Assembly (NCBI RefSeq): GCF_000724625.1
Contig: NZ_CP007139.1
Coordinates: 496,001 to 560,000, forward strand
Length of the DNA stretch: 64,000 nucleotides
Source of the DNA: Fimbriimonas ginsengisoli Gsoil 348
GTDB taxonomy: Bacteria; Armatimonadota; Fimbriimonadia; Fimbriimonadales; Fimbriimonadaceae
Reading direction: 5' to 3'
Position numbers and translations under genes: made by a program
In this document: piece after piece, positions 27,113-35,598 of the stretch
Layout of the letters: each line of letters begins with the position of its first letter
How positions within the stretch are numbered: the first letter of the stretch is position 1
Notes under the pieces: generated by a model
What the model saw: only the letters and a program-made list of their open reading frames with translations
What the model was told of the DNA's origin: nothing
The model's database searches: none

Positions 27113-28645
27113 GTGCGTTTTGTCTCTATCTTTGCCCTTTCGTCGGCCGCTCTAGCGGCATGCGTCGTCGCTACCGGTTGCGGAAATGGCGGCGGGATCA
27201 ACTACCTCTCCGCCGGATGGAAATCGTACGGCGGCAATCCTCAGCACACCGCGATGTCTCACGATGGGACTCAGCCGCTGAAGCGGGTTCTCTGGTCGGC
27301 GCCGATCGACCTCAATCCGCAGTATTCCGGCTCGTCGCTGCTGATCCACTACGGCTGCCCGCTGATCAGCGCGCTCGACACGGTCGTCCTAACCGTCAAG
27401 ACCGGCGCCGCCGGCGGCTTCCGCGTAGAAGGGCGGGAGTTGAAGACCGGAAAGGTGAAATGGACCGAAGACACGGACTACATCCTGCCGAACCATAACT
27501 GGACTCCGCCGGTCGGATCGGCGATCGTGGGCATCATGGGCTTGGTCACCCCGGCGGGAGGCGGCACCCTCATGTATCGCGCTTCGGTGGACGAGAAGCA
27601 GTCGATGGTGAGTCGAATGTCGTTCTACGGTACATCGCTATACGAGGCGCACAAGGACGAGTTCGACCAGAACGTCCGCATCTGCACCCCGATCACGGTG
27701 GACGAGGCGGGAAGCATCTACTTCGGCTTCAAGGTGTACGGACCGAATGCGGCCAATCTCACCAGCGGATACGCGAAGATCAACAGCGCGGGCAAAGGCT
27801 CCTGGGTGAGCGCCCAGACCCTTTCCGGCGACGAGAACGCGCCCCAAGCGGCGATGAACTGCGCGCCCGCCATCAGCAACGACGGCAAAATCATGTACGT
27901 CGCGGTAAACAATGGCGGCTTCAGCGGAGGCTATCTCGTGTCGGTCGACACCGCGACGATGAAGATGAAGAACCGGGTGAGACTGGTCGACCCGAAGAGC
28001 GGTAATCCTTCGATCGTTCCCGACGACGGCACTGCGACCCCGATGGTCGGCCCGGACGGCGACGTTTACTACGGCGTCCTTGAGAATCCGTTCGGTGAGA
28101 ACCACTTCCGCGGCTTCCTCCAGCACTTCGACAAGACCCTGAACGTTACGAAGACACCGGGCGCATTCGGCTGGGACGACACTCCCTCCGTGGTGCCGAG
28201 TTCCGCCGTGAAGGCTTACCACGGCACGTCCAAGTACCTCATCTTGGCCAAGTACAACAACTATGCCGGCGCTGGCGGCGACGGAGCGAACCGAGTTGCG
28301 ATCCTCGACCCGAATGCGTCGGCCGTCGAGTCGATCTCCGGGGTGACGACCATGAAGGAAGTGATTTCGGTCCTGGGCGCCACCAAAGACAGCGAGTTCC
28401 CGAACAGTCCGAACGCAGTTCGCGAGTGGTGCATCAATACCGCCGCGATCGACGTGAAAGGGCGAGCGGCGATCGTCAACAACGAGGACGGCAAGTGTTA
28501 CCGCTGGAACTTCGACACGAACACGTTGTCGGAGACGATGCGGCTCACGAGCGGCGTCGGTGAGGCCTACACCCCCACCATCGTGTCGCGACACGGCGAA
28601 AGCTTCGCCATCAACAACGCCCGCGTCTACGTACTCGGAAGGTAG
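27113..28645 (+). CDS. Secreted PQQ-like beta-propeller lipoprotein
   Basis: 510 residues. It starts at a GTG and carries a lipoprotein signal, MRFVSIFALSSAALAACVVA then TGC at the lipobox. The body has repeated blocks like SGGYLVSVDTATMKMKNRVR and DGDVYYGVLENPF that fit a beta-propeller of the PQQ-enzyme type without the catalytic residues. Function unknown, probably an outer-surface or periplasmic protein. A strong terminator follows 12 bases after the stop. Confidence 0.82.
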   Translation: MRFVSIFALSSAALAACVVATGCGNGGGINYLSAGWKSYGGNPQHTAMSHDGTQPLKRVLWSAPIDLNPQYSGSSLLIHYGCPLISALDTVVLTVKTGAAGGFRVEGRELKTGKVKWTEDTDYILPNHNWTPPVGSAIVGIMGLVTPAGGGTLMYRASVDEKQSMVSRMSFYGTSLYEAHKDEFDQNVRICTPITVDEAGSIYFGFKVYGPNAANLTSGYAKINSAGKGSWVSAQTLSGDENAPQAAMNCAPAISNDGKIMYVAVNNGGFSGGYLVSVDTATMKMKNRVRLVDPKSGNPSIVPDDGTATPMVGPDGDVYYGVLENPFGENHFRGFLQHFDKTLNVTKTPGAFGWDDTPSVVPSSAVKAYHGTSKYLILAKYNNYAGAGGDGANRVAILDPNASAVESISGVTTMKEVISVLGATKDSEFPNSPNAVREWCINTAAIDVKGRAAIVNNEDGKCYRWNFDTNTLSETMRLTSGVGEAYTPTIVSRHGESFAINNARVYVLGR

Positions 28646-28657
28646 CAAAAAGAAAAA

Positions 28658-28693
28658 CCCCGCGCGGCCCTTGGCCGCGCGGGGTTTTTTTTT
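28658..28693. terminator. Bidirectional Rho-independent terminator
   Basis: A perfect 12-bp GC stem (CCCCGCGCGGCC at 28658-28669 and its complement at 28673-28684, loop CTT) is followed by nine T on the plus strand (28685-28693) and preceded by an A-rich run that serves the minus strand. It separates the convergent lipoprotein and yajQ genes and should stop both transcripts. Confidence 0.96.
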
Positions 28694-28695
28694 GC

Positions 28696-29193
28696 TTAGC
28701 GGAAGTTGACGAAGTCGACCGGGAAGTCCAGGTCGAGCCCCTTTACGAACGCCATCGCCTTTTGAAGGTCGTCCTTCGATTTGCTGCTGACGCGAACTTC
28801 CTCGCCTTGAATCTGCGACTGAACCTTCAGCGCTTTGTTATCGCGGATCTGCTTGGTCAAGGCCTTCGCCTTGTCCTGCTCGATCCCCTGCTTGAGGTTG
28901 AGCTTGCACTTGACGCTGATGCCGGCCCCTGGCTCGATCTTGCCCCACTCGATGCTGCGAGCATCGATCCCGCGCTTGATGAGCTTGCTGAAGACGATGT
29001 CCTGAAGCTGCTGCATCCGGAACTCGTCGTCGGCGATCAACGAAACATCGTCCTTGTCGTGGACGATCTCACATTTGGTCCCCTTGAGATCGTATCGATT
29101 GGCCAGTTCTTTCTCGGCCTGGCCGATCGCGTTCTTGACCTCCATCTTGTCAGCGCGCGAAACGATGTCGAAGCTAAACTCGGTGACCGCCAT
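28696..29193 (-). CDS. yajQ: YajQ family cyclic-di-GMP-binding protein
   Basis: 165 residues, the usual YajQ length. Signature blocks: FDIVSRADKMEVKNAIGQAE at the start, IADDEFRMQQLQDI, and KSKDDLQKAMAFVKGLDLDFPVDFVNFR at the end (quoted in part). The family has two ferredoxin-like domains; members bind c-di-GMP or nucleotides. Its start overlaps the preceding stop by one base (TAATG at 29191-29195), so it is coupled to the gene upstream and ultimately to dxs. Confidence 0.93.
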   Translation of the reverse strand: MAVTEFSFDIVSRADKMEVKNAIGQAEKELANRYDLKGTKCEIVHDKDDVSLIADDEFRMQQLQDIVFSKLIKRGIDARSIEWGKIEPGAGISVKCKLNLKQGIEQDKAKALTKQIRDNKALKVQSQIQGEEVRVSSKSKDDLQKAMAFVKGLDLDFPVDFVNFR

Positions 29194-29525
29194 TAAGCTT
29201 TCTCCAAGTCCGTGCCTTGCACGAGAACGACGTAGTTCGCGGTGAACTCCATCTCCTCTTTGGTGAGCTGCTTTTTCTGCTCTTCGGAGGTATCGCGTTG
29301 GAAGCGGTCGCGCATGCGCTGGTTCGCCTGCTCGTGTACCTGCTTGGTTACCGGGGTCATGCTGTCGGGGTCGACGCGCACCGCTACCTCGTTGTGCTCA
29401 TAGACGTTCTGAATCGTCCCTACGAGCCCCACCATGTGGTCGTAGTACCGATTCTTCTTTCGGTCTTCATCGGTGACGGGACGCGACACCACGCGCACAC
29501 GGTCGCCCTCTTTCCATTTCGACAT
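29193..29525 (-). CDS. Small KOW/SH3-like hypothetical protein
   Basis: 110 residues, MSKWKEGDRVRVVSRPVTDE at the start, with later MVGLVGTIQNVYEHNEVAVRVD. These two strands look like a KOW or SH3-type barrel found in RNA-binding proteins; the C-terminal part is a charged helix. Cytoplasmic. It lies between dxs (9 bases upstream) and yajQ, all on one strand, so it is probably one operon. Confidence 0.75.
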   Translation of the reverse strand: MSKWKEGDRVRVVSRPVTDEDRKKNRYYDHMVGLVGTIQNVYEHNEVAVRVDPDSMTPVTKQVHEQANQRMRDRFQRDTSEEQKKQLTKEEMEFTANYVVLVQGTDLEKA

Positions 29526-29534
29526 AAGCTAATT

Positions 29535-31427
29535 TTACCGGCTTGGAGCCTTTACTAACCGAACAGCCTCGGCGATCACCGCCGCGGCGCAGAGTCCGCA
29601 CTCTTCCCGTAAGATCGGCTGAGTCCCGTGCTCGACGAACGAGTCGGGCAAAGCGATCAACCGGTGCGGAATTCCCCCCATGCCGGCGTCGTGGAGCGCA
29701 TTCCGGCATGCTTCTCCGAAGCCACCCGATCGCATGTTCTCTTCGATCGTAATGAGCCGCTTCGTCTTGGAGACGGAGCCGATAAGTGTCTCCGAGTCCA
29801 GCGGACGAAGGAAACGAGCGTTGATGACGGTCGCCTCGATCCCCTGCGCGGCCAAGCCCGCCGCCGCCTCGTAGGCGACGCTTACCATGGACCCTACCGC
29901 CGAGATCGTGAGGTCCTTTCCCTCCCGAATGACTTCCGACTTGCCGAGAGCGATCGAGGTGCGCGACTCCGGCAGCCGTTCGTCGCTGGAACCTCGCGGG
30001 TAGCGAACGGCGGTAGGACCGGCGTCGTACTTGGCCATCCAATGGGTCATCTCGCGAAGCTCGGTCGTGTCGCGGGGCGCCAGGATCGTCATATTGGGCA
30101 ACGGCGACAAGTACGATAAGTCGAAGACTCCGTGGTGGGTCGGGCCGTCGTCCCCCACAAGCCCCGCTCGATCGAGGAAGAACCGCACCGGGAGCTTTTG
30201 CAGGCAGACGTCGTGCAGGACCTGGTCATAGGCCCGCTGGAGGAACGTCGAGTAGATCGCGCAGAACGGCCGCATGCCGCCGGCGGCGAGACCCGCGGCG
30301 AACGTCACCGCGTGCTGTTCGGCGATACCCACGTCATAGTAGCGGTCCGGGAATTTCTTGGCGTAGCCGGCGAGGCCGGTTCCATCGGGCATTGCCGCCG
30401 TGATGGCGACCACCTTAGGGTCCTCTTCCGCGCATTCGATGGTGGCGTCGCCGAATGCCTGGGTGAAGGTCACCGGCCCCGCCGCCTTGACCATCTCGCA
30501 CGCCGCGAGGTCGAACGGCACCACCCCGTGCCACTTGCGGGCATCTTCCTCGGCCACCTCGTACCCCTTTCCTTTCACCGTGATGGCGTGAACGAAGACC
30601 GGGTAGTTCATATCGCGCACATTGCGGAAGACTTCCAGCAAAGTGGGAAGGTCATGCCCGTCCACCGGACCTATATATTCGAAACCGATCTCCTCGAAGA
30701 TCGTGCCCGTTTCCAGGGGGGCTAGGTAGTGGGTAATGCCGTGGCGAAGTCCGTCCGCGGCGCGAACCGCGGGCTCACCTAGGCGTTCGATAGCAACCTT
30801 GGCTTTTCTCGCGAGATTTTGGACGAGGGGGCGGGAACGAAGCTTGGCTAGATAATTCGTCAGCGCGCCGACGTTCGGGGCGATCGACATGCGATTGTCG
30901 TTCAGCACCACGCAAAGGTCGGTTCCCAACTCCCCGGCATGGTTGAGCGCTTCCCAGCTCATGCCGCTGGCAATGGCGGCGTCTCCGGCCACCGCGATGA
31001 CCTTCTCGGTCGTCCCTTGCCGGTCACGCGCGGCGGCAAAACCCATGGCAGCGGAGATCGCGGTCCCGGCATGGCCCGCGCCGAAGACGTCCAGCTCGTG
31101 CTCTTCGCGCCTAAGAAAGCCGCTCAAGCCCTTGTGCTTGCGCAAGGTGTCGAACCGGGGCAGGCGTCCCGTGAGCAATTTATGCGGATACGCTTGGTGG
31201 CCCGTATCCCACACCACCTTATCCGGCGGGATGTTGTACGACGCGTACATCGCCACCGTGAGCTCCACCGTGCCAAGGTTCGAGCTAAGGTGCCCCCCGG
31301 TTCGGCTCACGTTTTGCAGGATCGCCTGGCGAACCTCGTTGGCGAGATCCCGAAGCTCTTTATCGCTGAAGCGGTGAAGGTCCGACGGCTGGACGATTTG
31401 GGAGAGGTGCTGAAATGCGGAATCCAT
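29535..31427 (-). CDS. dxs: 1-deoxy-D-xylulose-5-phosphate synthase
   Basis: Thiamine-diphosphate enzyme joining pyruvate and glyceraldehyde 3-phosphate, first step of the MEP isoprenoid route. 630 residues. Motifs: RTGGHLSSNLGTVELT near the start, WDTGHQAYPHKLLTGR, the ThDP site VAGDAAIASGMSWEALNHAG, the FVHAITVKGKGYEVAE block, the transketolase pyrimidine part with DVGIAEQHAVTFAAG, and the C-terminal GGFGEACRNAL. First gene of an operon with the KOW-like protein and yajQ. Confidence 0.96.
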   Translation of the reverse strand: MDSAFQHLSQIVQPSDLHRFSDKELRDLANEVRQAILQNVSRTGGHLSSNLGTVELTVAMYASYNIPPDKVVWDTGHQAYPHKLLTGRLPRFDTLRKHKGLSGFLRREEHELDVFGAGHAGTAISAAMGFAAARDRQGTTEKVIAVAGDAAIASGMSWEALNHAGELGTDLCVVLNDNRMSIAPNVGALTNYLAKLRSRPLVQNLARKAKVAIERLGEPAVRAADGLRHGITHYLAPLETGTIFEEIGFEYIGPVDGHDLPTLLEVFRNVRDMNYPVFVHAITVKGKGYEVAEEDARKWHGVVPFDLAACEMVKAAGPVTFTQAFGDATIECAEEDPKVVAITAAMPDGTGLAGYAKKFPDRYYDVGIAEQHAVTFAAGLAAGGMRPFCAIYSTFLQRAYDQVLHDVCLQKLPVRFFLDRAGLVGDDGPTHHGVFDLSYLSPLPNMTILAPRDTTELREMTHWMAKYDAGPTAVRYPRGSSDERLPESRTSIALGKSEVIREGKDLTISAVGSMVSVAYEAAAGLAAQGIEATVINARFLRPLDSETLIGSVSKTKRLITIEENMRSGGFGEACRNALHDAGMGGIPHRLIALPDSFVEHGTQPILREECGLCAAAVIAEAVRLVKAPSR

Positions 31428-31623
31428 GTTGCCCCTACTGTCTGGTACGAGTGAACAGGGTGATTCGTTGTTCGGTTCCTCGCACTACCTCGTCACCATA
31501 CGGCCTATTGCTAGACGATCCTGTTAACTCTGCGCAATAATGCAGACCTGGTTACCGAATTCGGCGGGCGGGAAACATTCGAAGGCCGACCCGCATCTAA
31601 TCACGGCGGCGGATAGAGAGCAG

Positions 31624-32055
31624 ATGGCGACCGAACCGAAAACGATACTCCTTGTCGAGGACAACGCAGACGATGAGCAGCTAACGCTGCGGGCTATGCG
31701 CCAGAGCGAAGTCCCGAACATTATCCGGGTCGCCCGAGACGGCGCGGAGGCGATTGACCACCTCTTCGGCGCAGGCGCCGGCAAGCGTTTGCCCGATTTG
31801 GTGCTGCTCGACCTAAAGCTCCCGAAGATCTCCGGGTTGGAAGTGCTGCAGCGGATTCGTTCCGAACCCACGACAAAGACTTTGCCGATCGTGGTTCTCA
31901 CGTCCTCCGACGAAGAGCGCGACATCGTCGAAAGCTACAGCCTGGGAGCGAACAGCTATATCCGAAAGCCGGTCGACTTCGACGAGTTCATCGACGCCGT
32001 GAAGCAGCTTGGCCTTTACTGGCTGTCGATGAACCGCACGATGCGGAACGGCTAG
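31624..32055 (+). CDS. Single-domain response regulator (Rcp1-like)
   Basis: 143 residues, one receiver domain, no output domain. Acidic pair in VEDNADDEQL, phosphoacceptor Asp in VLLDLKLPKISG, switch Thr in VVLTSSDEE and Lys in YIRKPVDFDEF. The sequence LTLRAMRQSEVPN.. and IDHLFGAGAG is the Rcp1 type that partners phytochrome-like kinases. The start is the ATG at 31624 (MATEPKTILLVEDN); the frame extends further but without a ribosome site. The kinase at 4190 is of the fitting class but 26 kb away. Its stop overlaps the convergent next gene by four bases. Confidence 0.9.
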   Translation: MATEPKTILLVEDNADDEQLTLRAMRQSEVPNIIRVARDGAEAIDHLFGAGAGKRLPDLVLLDLKLPKISGLEVLQRIRSEPTTKTLPIVVLTSSDEERDIVESYSLGANSYIRKPVDFDEFIDAVKQLGLYWLSMNRTMRNG

Positions 32056-32477
32056 TCGATCTCGAGCGATCGGAATCGCTTCTCCGTAGCGTCCATTCCT
32101 TCCGTCAGAATCGCGTAGGCGCGGTGGACGCGACGGTGGATTTCCTCCGCTTGCTTCGCTTCCGCGGAACCCTCCGGAAAATTTGCCGGATCCGTTCGCT
32201 TGATGATCCGGTCGAACGACTTCCGAATGTCCGCAAAAGTCGCTTCGGTGCCGACCCCCATCACCTGGCACGCCCAGTCGGTATCGGAGACCGTCGCCGG
32301 CGGGAAGGTACTTCCCGAGGCGGGGCTGGCGGCATTAGCGGCGGGGCGAGGGGCGGGAGCGTCTAACGCGTCGGAGAGCTCGCGCTCGGCGTCCGAGAGC
32401 TCGACTCCATGGATCCGCTCCCATTCTCGATTTACGTAGCCACGAAGGACGTCGTAAGCCCGCTTGCCGGTGCTCAT
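32052..32477 (-). CDS. DnaJ-like protein without HPD motif
   Basis: 141 residues. The C-terminal 75 have the J-domain helical pattern (WACQVMGVGTEATFADIRKS and AEEIHRRVHRAYAILTEG) but the loop reads IKRTDPANFPEG, so the Hsp70-activating His-Pro-Asp is lost. The N-terminal half is a charged helix followed by a Pro/Ala-rich linker. Probably a J-like scaffold, not an active DnaJ cochaperone. Convergent with the response regulator; the two stop regions overlap by four bases. Confidence 0.75.
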   Translation of the reverse strand: MSTGKRAYDVLRGYVNREWERIHGVELSDAERELSDALDAPAPRPAANAASPASGSTFPPATVSDTDWACQVMGVGTEATFADIRKSFDRIIKRTDPANFPEGSAEAKQAEEIHRRVHRAYAILTEGMDATEKRFRSLEID

Positions 32478-32498
32478 AGACCGATGAGTGTACCGGCT

Positions 32499-33203
32499 CT
32501 ATGGCCCGAGCACTTGCTCCGCCTCGTCATACGTGACGCTTAGCGCCTTCAAGCGCCCGATCGTGGCCCGAAGCTCGTCGTCCTGGCCCGCGGCGGCCGC
32601 ACGCTCCCCGGAAGCGCCGACGGTGAGCCGCGCTTTCATCTCCGAAAGAGCGGCCTCCGCTTGGCGAACCCCGGCGTCGATTCGAGTAAGCGCTTCCTCT
32701 ACCGTCGAGTAATGCGAGACTTCGAGTTTTCGTGCTTCGGCCGCGCCGGCGAGAGAGCTCTTCTCTTCCTCGCTCGTGGCTGCCGACATCCGTTCGTCCA
32801 ACGAAGCCACCTCCCGCTCGGCGCTCGATCGTCCGCGCAACGTCCGCTTGAGCTCCCCTCGGGCGGCGAGCGCTCGCGCAATTTGGTCTCGAATCCGTCG
32901 AGCCTCGGTGATCGCCTCCCGACCGACCGTTCGGATCACCGCCGACTCCTTGTTTCGGTCGACGAGCTCTTCGATCTCGTTCGTAAGCCGTCGAATGGGA
33001 CCGAACATCGTCCGCGATTCCGGGTCCAGGGTATCCGTCGGGTCTTGGGCGCGCAGCACGGCGGTTTGGCGCATCGCGCCAAGGGCGAGAGTCGCGACCC
33101 AAGCGATCAGCGCGATGATTCCCAGTGGAACCTGGCCAAGAACAAAAAGCACGATTCCGGCCAGAAGCGCGGCGAGGGGGACCGGCTTAACGAATTCCTT
33201 CAT
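32499..33203 (-). CDS. Membrane-anchored coiled-coil protein
   Basis: 234 residues. Two closely spaced N-terminal membrane helices (about residues 9-45: ALLAGIVLFVLG and GIIALIAWVATLALG) are followed by a long cytoplasmic alpha-helical region rich in Arg, Glu and Ala, with a predicted coiled coil from about 65 to 220. No recognised family; similarity in style to phage-shock-protein-A-like helices is possible but unproven. It lies between the J-like gene and the porin-like gene on the same strand. Confidence 0.7.
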   Translation of the reverse strand: MKEFVKPVPLAALLAGIVLFVLGQVPLGIIALIAWVATLALGAMRQTAVLRAQDPTDTLDPESRTMFGPIRRLTNEIEELVDRNKESAVIRTVGREAITEARRIRDQIARALAARGELKRTLRGRSSAEREVASLDERMSAATSEEEKSSLAGAAEARKLEVSHYSTVEEALTRIDAGVRQAEAALSEMKARLTVGASGERAAAAGQDDELRATIGRLKALSVTYDEAEQVLGP

Positions 33204-33209
33204 GCTTCC

Positions 33210-34100
33210 TCAGATCTTGAACCGAACCTCGGCGCCCAGATCCCAAAGCCGGGCGTCTCGGAATCGAATGAACGGCTGCAGGATTACATTCTCCGTCAGC
33301 TCTACCGATCCCCTAACCCGAAAGAAGGTGAGCTGAGAGCTTGCGTCTTTCGTGTAGCCAAAAGTGAGCCAGTCGAGCGGCCTTTGACTTACCGTCACGT
33401 TAAAGTCAAAAATCGTGTGGTCGCCATCCGACTTGGTAGCGCCCTGACGGAAGTGAACCGCTTCCGCCTGGAGGAAAAAGCGCCCGAGCAGCCGGGATGC
33501 GTCGATTCCGTAAACCTGCTCCCAGCCATGCCCCAGCCCGCCGGTATCCTCCGGCCGCCGGATTTGGGTAAGCGACGTCCCGTTAATCCCCCAGTGCCGT
33601 CCGATGGCAAAACTTCCGCCGAGTGCCCGGCTCCCTACGTGAGCCATAACCCCTCGCTGGCGTTCGCTCCCTGAATCGCAAACCATGAAGGTCATTGGAA
33701 TCCCTTCCAAAATCTGAGTCGTGTCGGCTCGCGCCCCGATCACGCTATCCCGAAGGATCTCGCCGGTACCGAACGGCATGTACTGCTTACCGATCCGCCA
33801 AATCCCCTCATCCTGAACGTACGCCTCGTCGAGCTGGTCGGGGTCTCCGTCGTGGGGAATCCGCTGGATCTTCTGGGAAATGAATCCGGTGAAGCCGGGT
33901 TCTAGCGAGAACCGAAGCGAAGCCGTACTGTGCCGTCCGAAAAGCGAATAATAGCGAAATGCGGTAGGACCCGCCTGGGTCACTCGGTAGCTCCCCAGTA
34001 CATCGAGCCGAATCCTAACGTCGGGTACCTGCGCGGTGGCGCTGGCCAGTAGAGCTAAGGCGGCCAGGGCAGTGAATAATCCGCGGCCAGCTCGTGGCAC
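33210..34100 (-). CDS. Outer-membrane beta-barrel-like protein
   Basis: About 296 residues from a GTG at 34100, which gives MPRAGRGLFTALAALALLAS and then ATAQ, a good signal peptide. The remainder has alternating hydrophobic strands ending in RFRDARLWDLGAEVRFKI, a C-terminal pattern of outer-membrane barrels. It may be a porin-like protein. The start lies inside a GTGGCAC-type repeat (GTGGCACGGGC), so the repeat has supplied or overlaps the translation start; an open frame upstream to 34244 is repeat sequence. Moderate confidence in start. Confidence 0.65.
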   Translation of the reverse strand: MPRAGRGLFTALAALALLASATAQVPDVRIRLDVLGSYRVTQAGPTAFRYYSLFGRHSTASLRFSLEPGFTGFISQKIQRIPHDGDPDQLDEAYVQDEGIWRIGKQYMPFGTGEILRDSVIGARADTTQILEGIPMTFMVCDSGSERQRGVMAHVGSRALGGSFAIGRHWGINGTSLTQIRRPEDTGGLGHGWEQVYGIDASRLLGRFFLQAEAVHFRQGATKSDGDHTIFDFNVTVSQRPLDWLTFGYTKDASSQLTFFRVRGSVELTENVILQPFIRFRDARLWDLGAEVRFKI

Positions 34101-34152
34101 GGGCGGCCCGCCCCTGTCCGGTGTCCACGTAGCGTCGGCGCCCTCGCCGATG
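34093..34152. repeat. GTGGCAC-type and GTAGCGTCGGC-type palindromic repeats
   Basis: GTGGCACGGGCGGCCCGCCCC at 34094-34113 is followed by ACGTAGCGTCGGCG CCC TCGCCGATG at 34127-34152. The latter is the same unit as 49247-49273 and 63953-63979 (reverse). They lie just upstream of, and partly inside, the 5' end of the porin-like gene. Confidence 0.8.
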
Positions 34153-34153
34153 A

Positions 34154-34229
34154 TCCGGACTCCCTCACCCCCAACCCCCTCTCCCTCGTCGGGCACATGC
34201 ATCCCGAGGAGGGAGAGGGGGCTCCGGAT
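34154..34229. repeat. Nested palindrome between hisS and porin-like gene
   Basis: Outer arms ATCCGGA (about 34154-34160) and TCCGGAT (34223-34229), inner 13-bp perfect arms starting CCCCCTCTCCCTC (34175-34187) and its complement (34209-34221). It forms a hairpin in the 3' region of hisS. Confidence 0.8.
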
Positions 34230-34240
34230 TGCTTGCTTGA

Positions 34241-35500
34241 TCACCCCGGTAGCCCCTTGAGGTGGAGGGCGATGTCGGGTCGGGAGACTTCGGTTTGTTC
34301 GCCGGTTTCAAGCACCTTCACCTGTACGGTCCCTTTCGACAATTCTTCGTCACCAAGGATAAGGGCGAGGCGCGCGCCGGTTTTGTCGGCTTGCCTAAAC
34401 TGCGACTTTAGCGACTTACCGTCGATATCCGTCAGCACCGAGAGACCGGCCGCGCGAAGCTCGCGGGCGAGCCCGAGGGCCGGCTCGTACGCTTCCTTGG
34501 TTGCCTGAACGATAAACGCGTCCAAGCGATCCGGTTCGAAAACCACGCCGTCGGCCTCGACCGCCAGCAAGGTTCGCTCAACCCCGATGCCGACGCCGAC
34601 ACTGGGAGTGGGCGCGCCGCCAAGCTCCTTCACCAGGTTGTCGTACCGTCCGCCTCCGCAGATGGAGCTCTGAGACCCTAGCCCTTCGTGCTGGATTTCG
34701 AAAACCGTTTCGGTGTAGTAGTCGAGACCGCGAACGATGTCTGGACGCACCTGGAACCGAACCCCGGCATCGGTGAGAAGTTGCTGGAGCCGATCGAAAT
34801 TGCTACTGCATTCCTCTTCTAGGTAGTCGGTAATTGGCGGTAGGCCGAGCAGAGCCGCCTGAACCTCGGCAGACTTGCTGTCCAGCAAACGAAGCGGGTT
34901 TTTGCGGGCGATGGCGACCGTGGTCTCATCTTGGGCGGCGAGGTAACTCGCCATATGCTCCAGGATCGCATCCCGGTATCGCTCTCGGCAGCCGTCGCGA
35001 CCGATGGAGTTGACCATCACCGTCAAACCCGCCAGCCCGCAAGCCTCGAAGAAACGGTAGGTCACCTCGATGATCTCGGCGTCGGCCGCGGGGGAGGAGG
35101 AACCGATCAATTCCAGGCCGAACTGGTGGAGCTCGCGCAGACGCCCTTTCTGGGGACGGCTATACCGGAAGCAAGGCGTCACGTACATCAGGCGCGTCAC
35201 GGTGCCCGGCGGGCAAAGCGAGTGCTCGATCACCGCCCGCATCGCAGGCGCGGTACCTTCGGGTTTGAGGGTGATGTTGCGCCCCCCCTTGTCTTCGAAG
35301 TTGTACATCTCCTTCGTAACGATGTCGCTCGTCTCACCCGCCGTGCGAGTGAAGAGCTCCGTATCTTCGAAGGTAGGCGTTCGCAGCTCATGGTAGCCGT
35401 ATCTCCGCGTCAAATCGCGGAATATCGACTCCAGACGCTGCCACCTCGGCGCGTCGCTCGGAAGCACATCTTCAGTGCCACGGGGAGCTTGAAAGCGCAT
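34241..35500 (-). CDS. hisS: Histidyl-tRNA synthetase
   Basis: Class II aminoacyl-tRNA synthetase charging tRNA-His. 419 residues from the ATG at 35500; a TTG six bases earlier is an alternative. Motif 1 includes the FEDTELFTRTAGE block; motif 2 reads FRYSRPQKGRLRELHQFGLE; the histidine-binding VRGLDYYTETVFEI block and motif 3 SVGVGIGVERTL are clear. A C-terminal anticodon-binding domain (about 330-419) ends the protein. Confidence 0.95.
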   Translation of the reverse strand: MRFQAPRGTEDVLPSDAPRWQRLESIFRDLTRRYGYHELRTPTFEDTELFTRTAGETSDIVTKEMYNFEDKGGRNITLKPEGTAPAMRAVIEHSLCPPGTVTRLMYVTPCFRYSRPQKGRLRELHQFGLELIGSSSPAADAEIIEVTYRFFEACGLAGLTVMVNSIGRDGCRERYRDAILEHMASYLAAQDETTVAIARKNPLRLLDSKSAEVQAALLGLPPITDYLEEECSSNFDRLQQLLTDAGVRFQVRPDIVRGLDYYTETVFEIQHEGLGSQSSICGGGRYDNLVKELGGAPTPSVGVGIGVERTLLAVEADGVVFEPDRLDAFIVQATKEAYEPALGLARELRAAGLSVLTDIDGKSLKSQFRQADKTGARLALILGDEELSKGTVQVKVLETGEQTEVSRPDIALHLKGLPG

Positions 35501-35517
35501 GAGCAATAGGGTACCGG

Positions 35518-35598
35518 GTTGGGCGTTGGAAGTCTTGGATTAGCAGAACACGGTTACGCCAAGGTTAATGCCCAACGCCTCAACGCCTAACGCCCAAC
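35518..35598. repeat. GTTGGGCGTTGG palindromic repeat near asd stop
   Basis: GTTGGGCGTTGG at 35518-35529 is mirrored by CCCAACGCC and AACGCCCAACGCC blocks at 35570-35592, the latter overlapping the end of asd. A second locus of the same type is at 42282-42320. Confidence 0.75.
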
